A stretch of DNA of 64,000 bases from Clostridiales bacterium mt11. GTDB lineage: Bacteria > Bacillota > Clostridia > Tissierellales > Tepidimicrobiaceae. Position numbers and translations under genes: made by a program. The notes beneath the pieces are model-generated. The model made no database searches and was not told the DNA's origin. It was given only the letters and a program-made list of their open reading frames with translations. Positions 63,766 to 64,000 of the stretch are shown in pieces (positions within the stretch are counted from its first letter, which is position 1; each line of letters opens with the position of its first letter). Location of the stretch: assembly GCA_001282665.1 (NCBI GenBank), contig LN874948.1, forward strand, positions 876,213 through 940,212, in the 5' to 3' direction.

Positions 63766-64000
63766 ATGGATACTGATTCAGAAAAACTCGAGTTTTATGG
63801 GGGGGAATGGGTTTCATTCCTGCCCTTTATAGTATTTTTGGCGATGATTATTTTAACTACATTCCATTTTGGCTCCATTTCAGATGGTGCTCTTTGGGTT
63901 CCTGCCTATACGGCTTTAATAGTTGCATTTTTCTTTGCGAAAGATAAAAAACTATATGCCAATACCATCATTAATGGTATGGCTAATAGAGATGCCATTG
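63766..64000 (+). CDS. NhaC-family Na+/H+ antiporter-like protein, 3' part outside window
   Basis: 78 codons are present, from an ATG with AAGGAGGA 7 bp upstream. The sequence opens MDTDSEKLEFYGGEWVSFLP and then has two hydrophobic segments (FIVFLAMIILTTFHF; ALWVPAYTALIVAFFF) and a charged loop (AKDKKLYANTI). The FYGG-W---PF start is like that of NhaC-type transporters. Only the N-terminus is visible. Confidence 0.6.
   Translation, partial: MDTDSEKLEFYGGEWVSFLPFIVFLAMIILTTFHFGSISDGALWVPAYTALIVAFFFAKDKKLYANTIINGMANRDAI

Noticed and set aside
1..64000. CRISPR arrays, insertion sequences, phage genes, tRNA or rRNA genes
   Set aside because: Looked for by eye on both strands; no repeat-spacer pattern, transposase motif or cloverleaf-like conserved block was seen.

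Overview
This 64 kb window is AT-rich, densely coded and carries genes on both strands. Most genes have strong GGAGG-type ribosome binding sites, and TTG or GTG starts are common. Gene content (archaeal-type four-subunit pyruvate:ferredoxin oxidoreductase, S-layer homology proteins, a SleB-like hydrolase, several PTS systems with PRD regulators, a LevR-type sigma-54 activator, a YdjFGHI envelope operon) points to an anaerobic low-GC Firmicute, probably in the Clostridia/Tissierellia. The genus is not certain. I saw no tRNA, rRNA, transposase, phage gene or CRISPR array.

Layout. 1-1443: 3'-truncated PRD regulator. 1703-8729: an energy operon on the minus strand (Lrp regulator, porC-porD-porA-porB, ADP-forming acyl-CoA synthetase), with an anion:Na+ symporter upstream. 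9423-10598: a saccharopine-dehydrogenase-like reductase. 10786-12592: three small membrane genes including a membrane-anchored J-protein. 12658-18844 (minus): PRD regulator, UlaABC-like PTS and a full-length transketolase. 19044-32136 (minus): a maltodextrin operon of alpha-glucosidase, MalQ, glycogen phosphorylase, solute-binding protein, MalF, MalG, MsmK-type ATPase and LacI regulator, starting at a clear promoter with a LacI/CcpA-type operator. 32434-33331: a promoter, a probable c-di-AMP riboswitch and a SleB-like hydrolase.

33367-41647: a YcdB/SLH protein, a small coiled-coil protein, a two-component system with a UBA/DUF4342 protein, ATP-type PEP carboxykinase and RNase Z. 41988-48937 (plus): a LevR-like sigma-54 activator, a near-ideal -24/-12 promoter with palindromic upstream sites, and a chitobiose-type PTS operon (chbB, chbC, chbG deacetylase, chbA, GH4 enzyme). 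48988-53780 (minus): a second PRD regulator with UlaABC-like PTS and a SIS-domain protein. 53925-59790 (minus): a small protein, an SLH-SPOR-glucosaminidase, and a ydjI-ydjH-ydjG-pspA operon. 60009-63686 (plus): an Fe3+/phosphonate-type ABC importer. 63766-end: the start of an NhaC-like antiporter.

Together the genes describe a saccharolytic and probably amino-acid-fermenting anaerobe. Maltodextrins are imported intact and split phosphorolytically. Beta-linked (amino)disaccharides and two unidentified sugars come in through PTS. Acetyl-CoA formed by Por can be converted to acetate with ATP formation by the ADP-forming synthetase. The most interesting points are the sigma-54/LevR control region, the compact c-di-AMP riboswitch candidate, the 270-residue charged extension on MalF, the membrane J-protein trio, the 11-bp tandem repeats upstream of the two-component operon, and the loss of phospho-acceptor residues in two of the PRD regulators.
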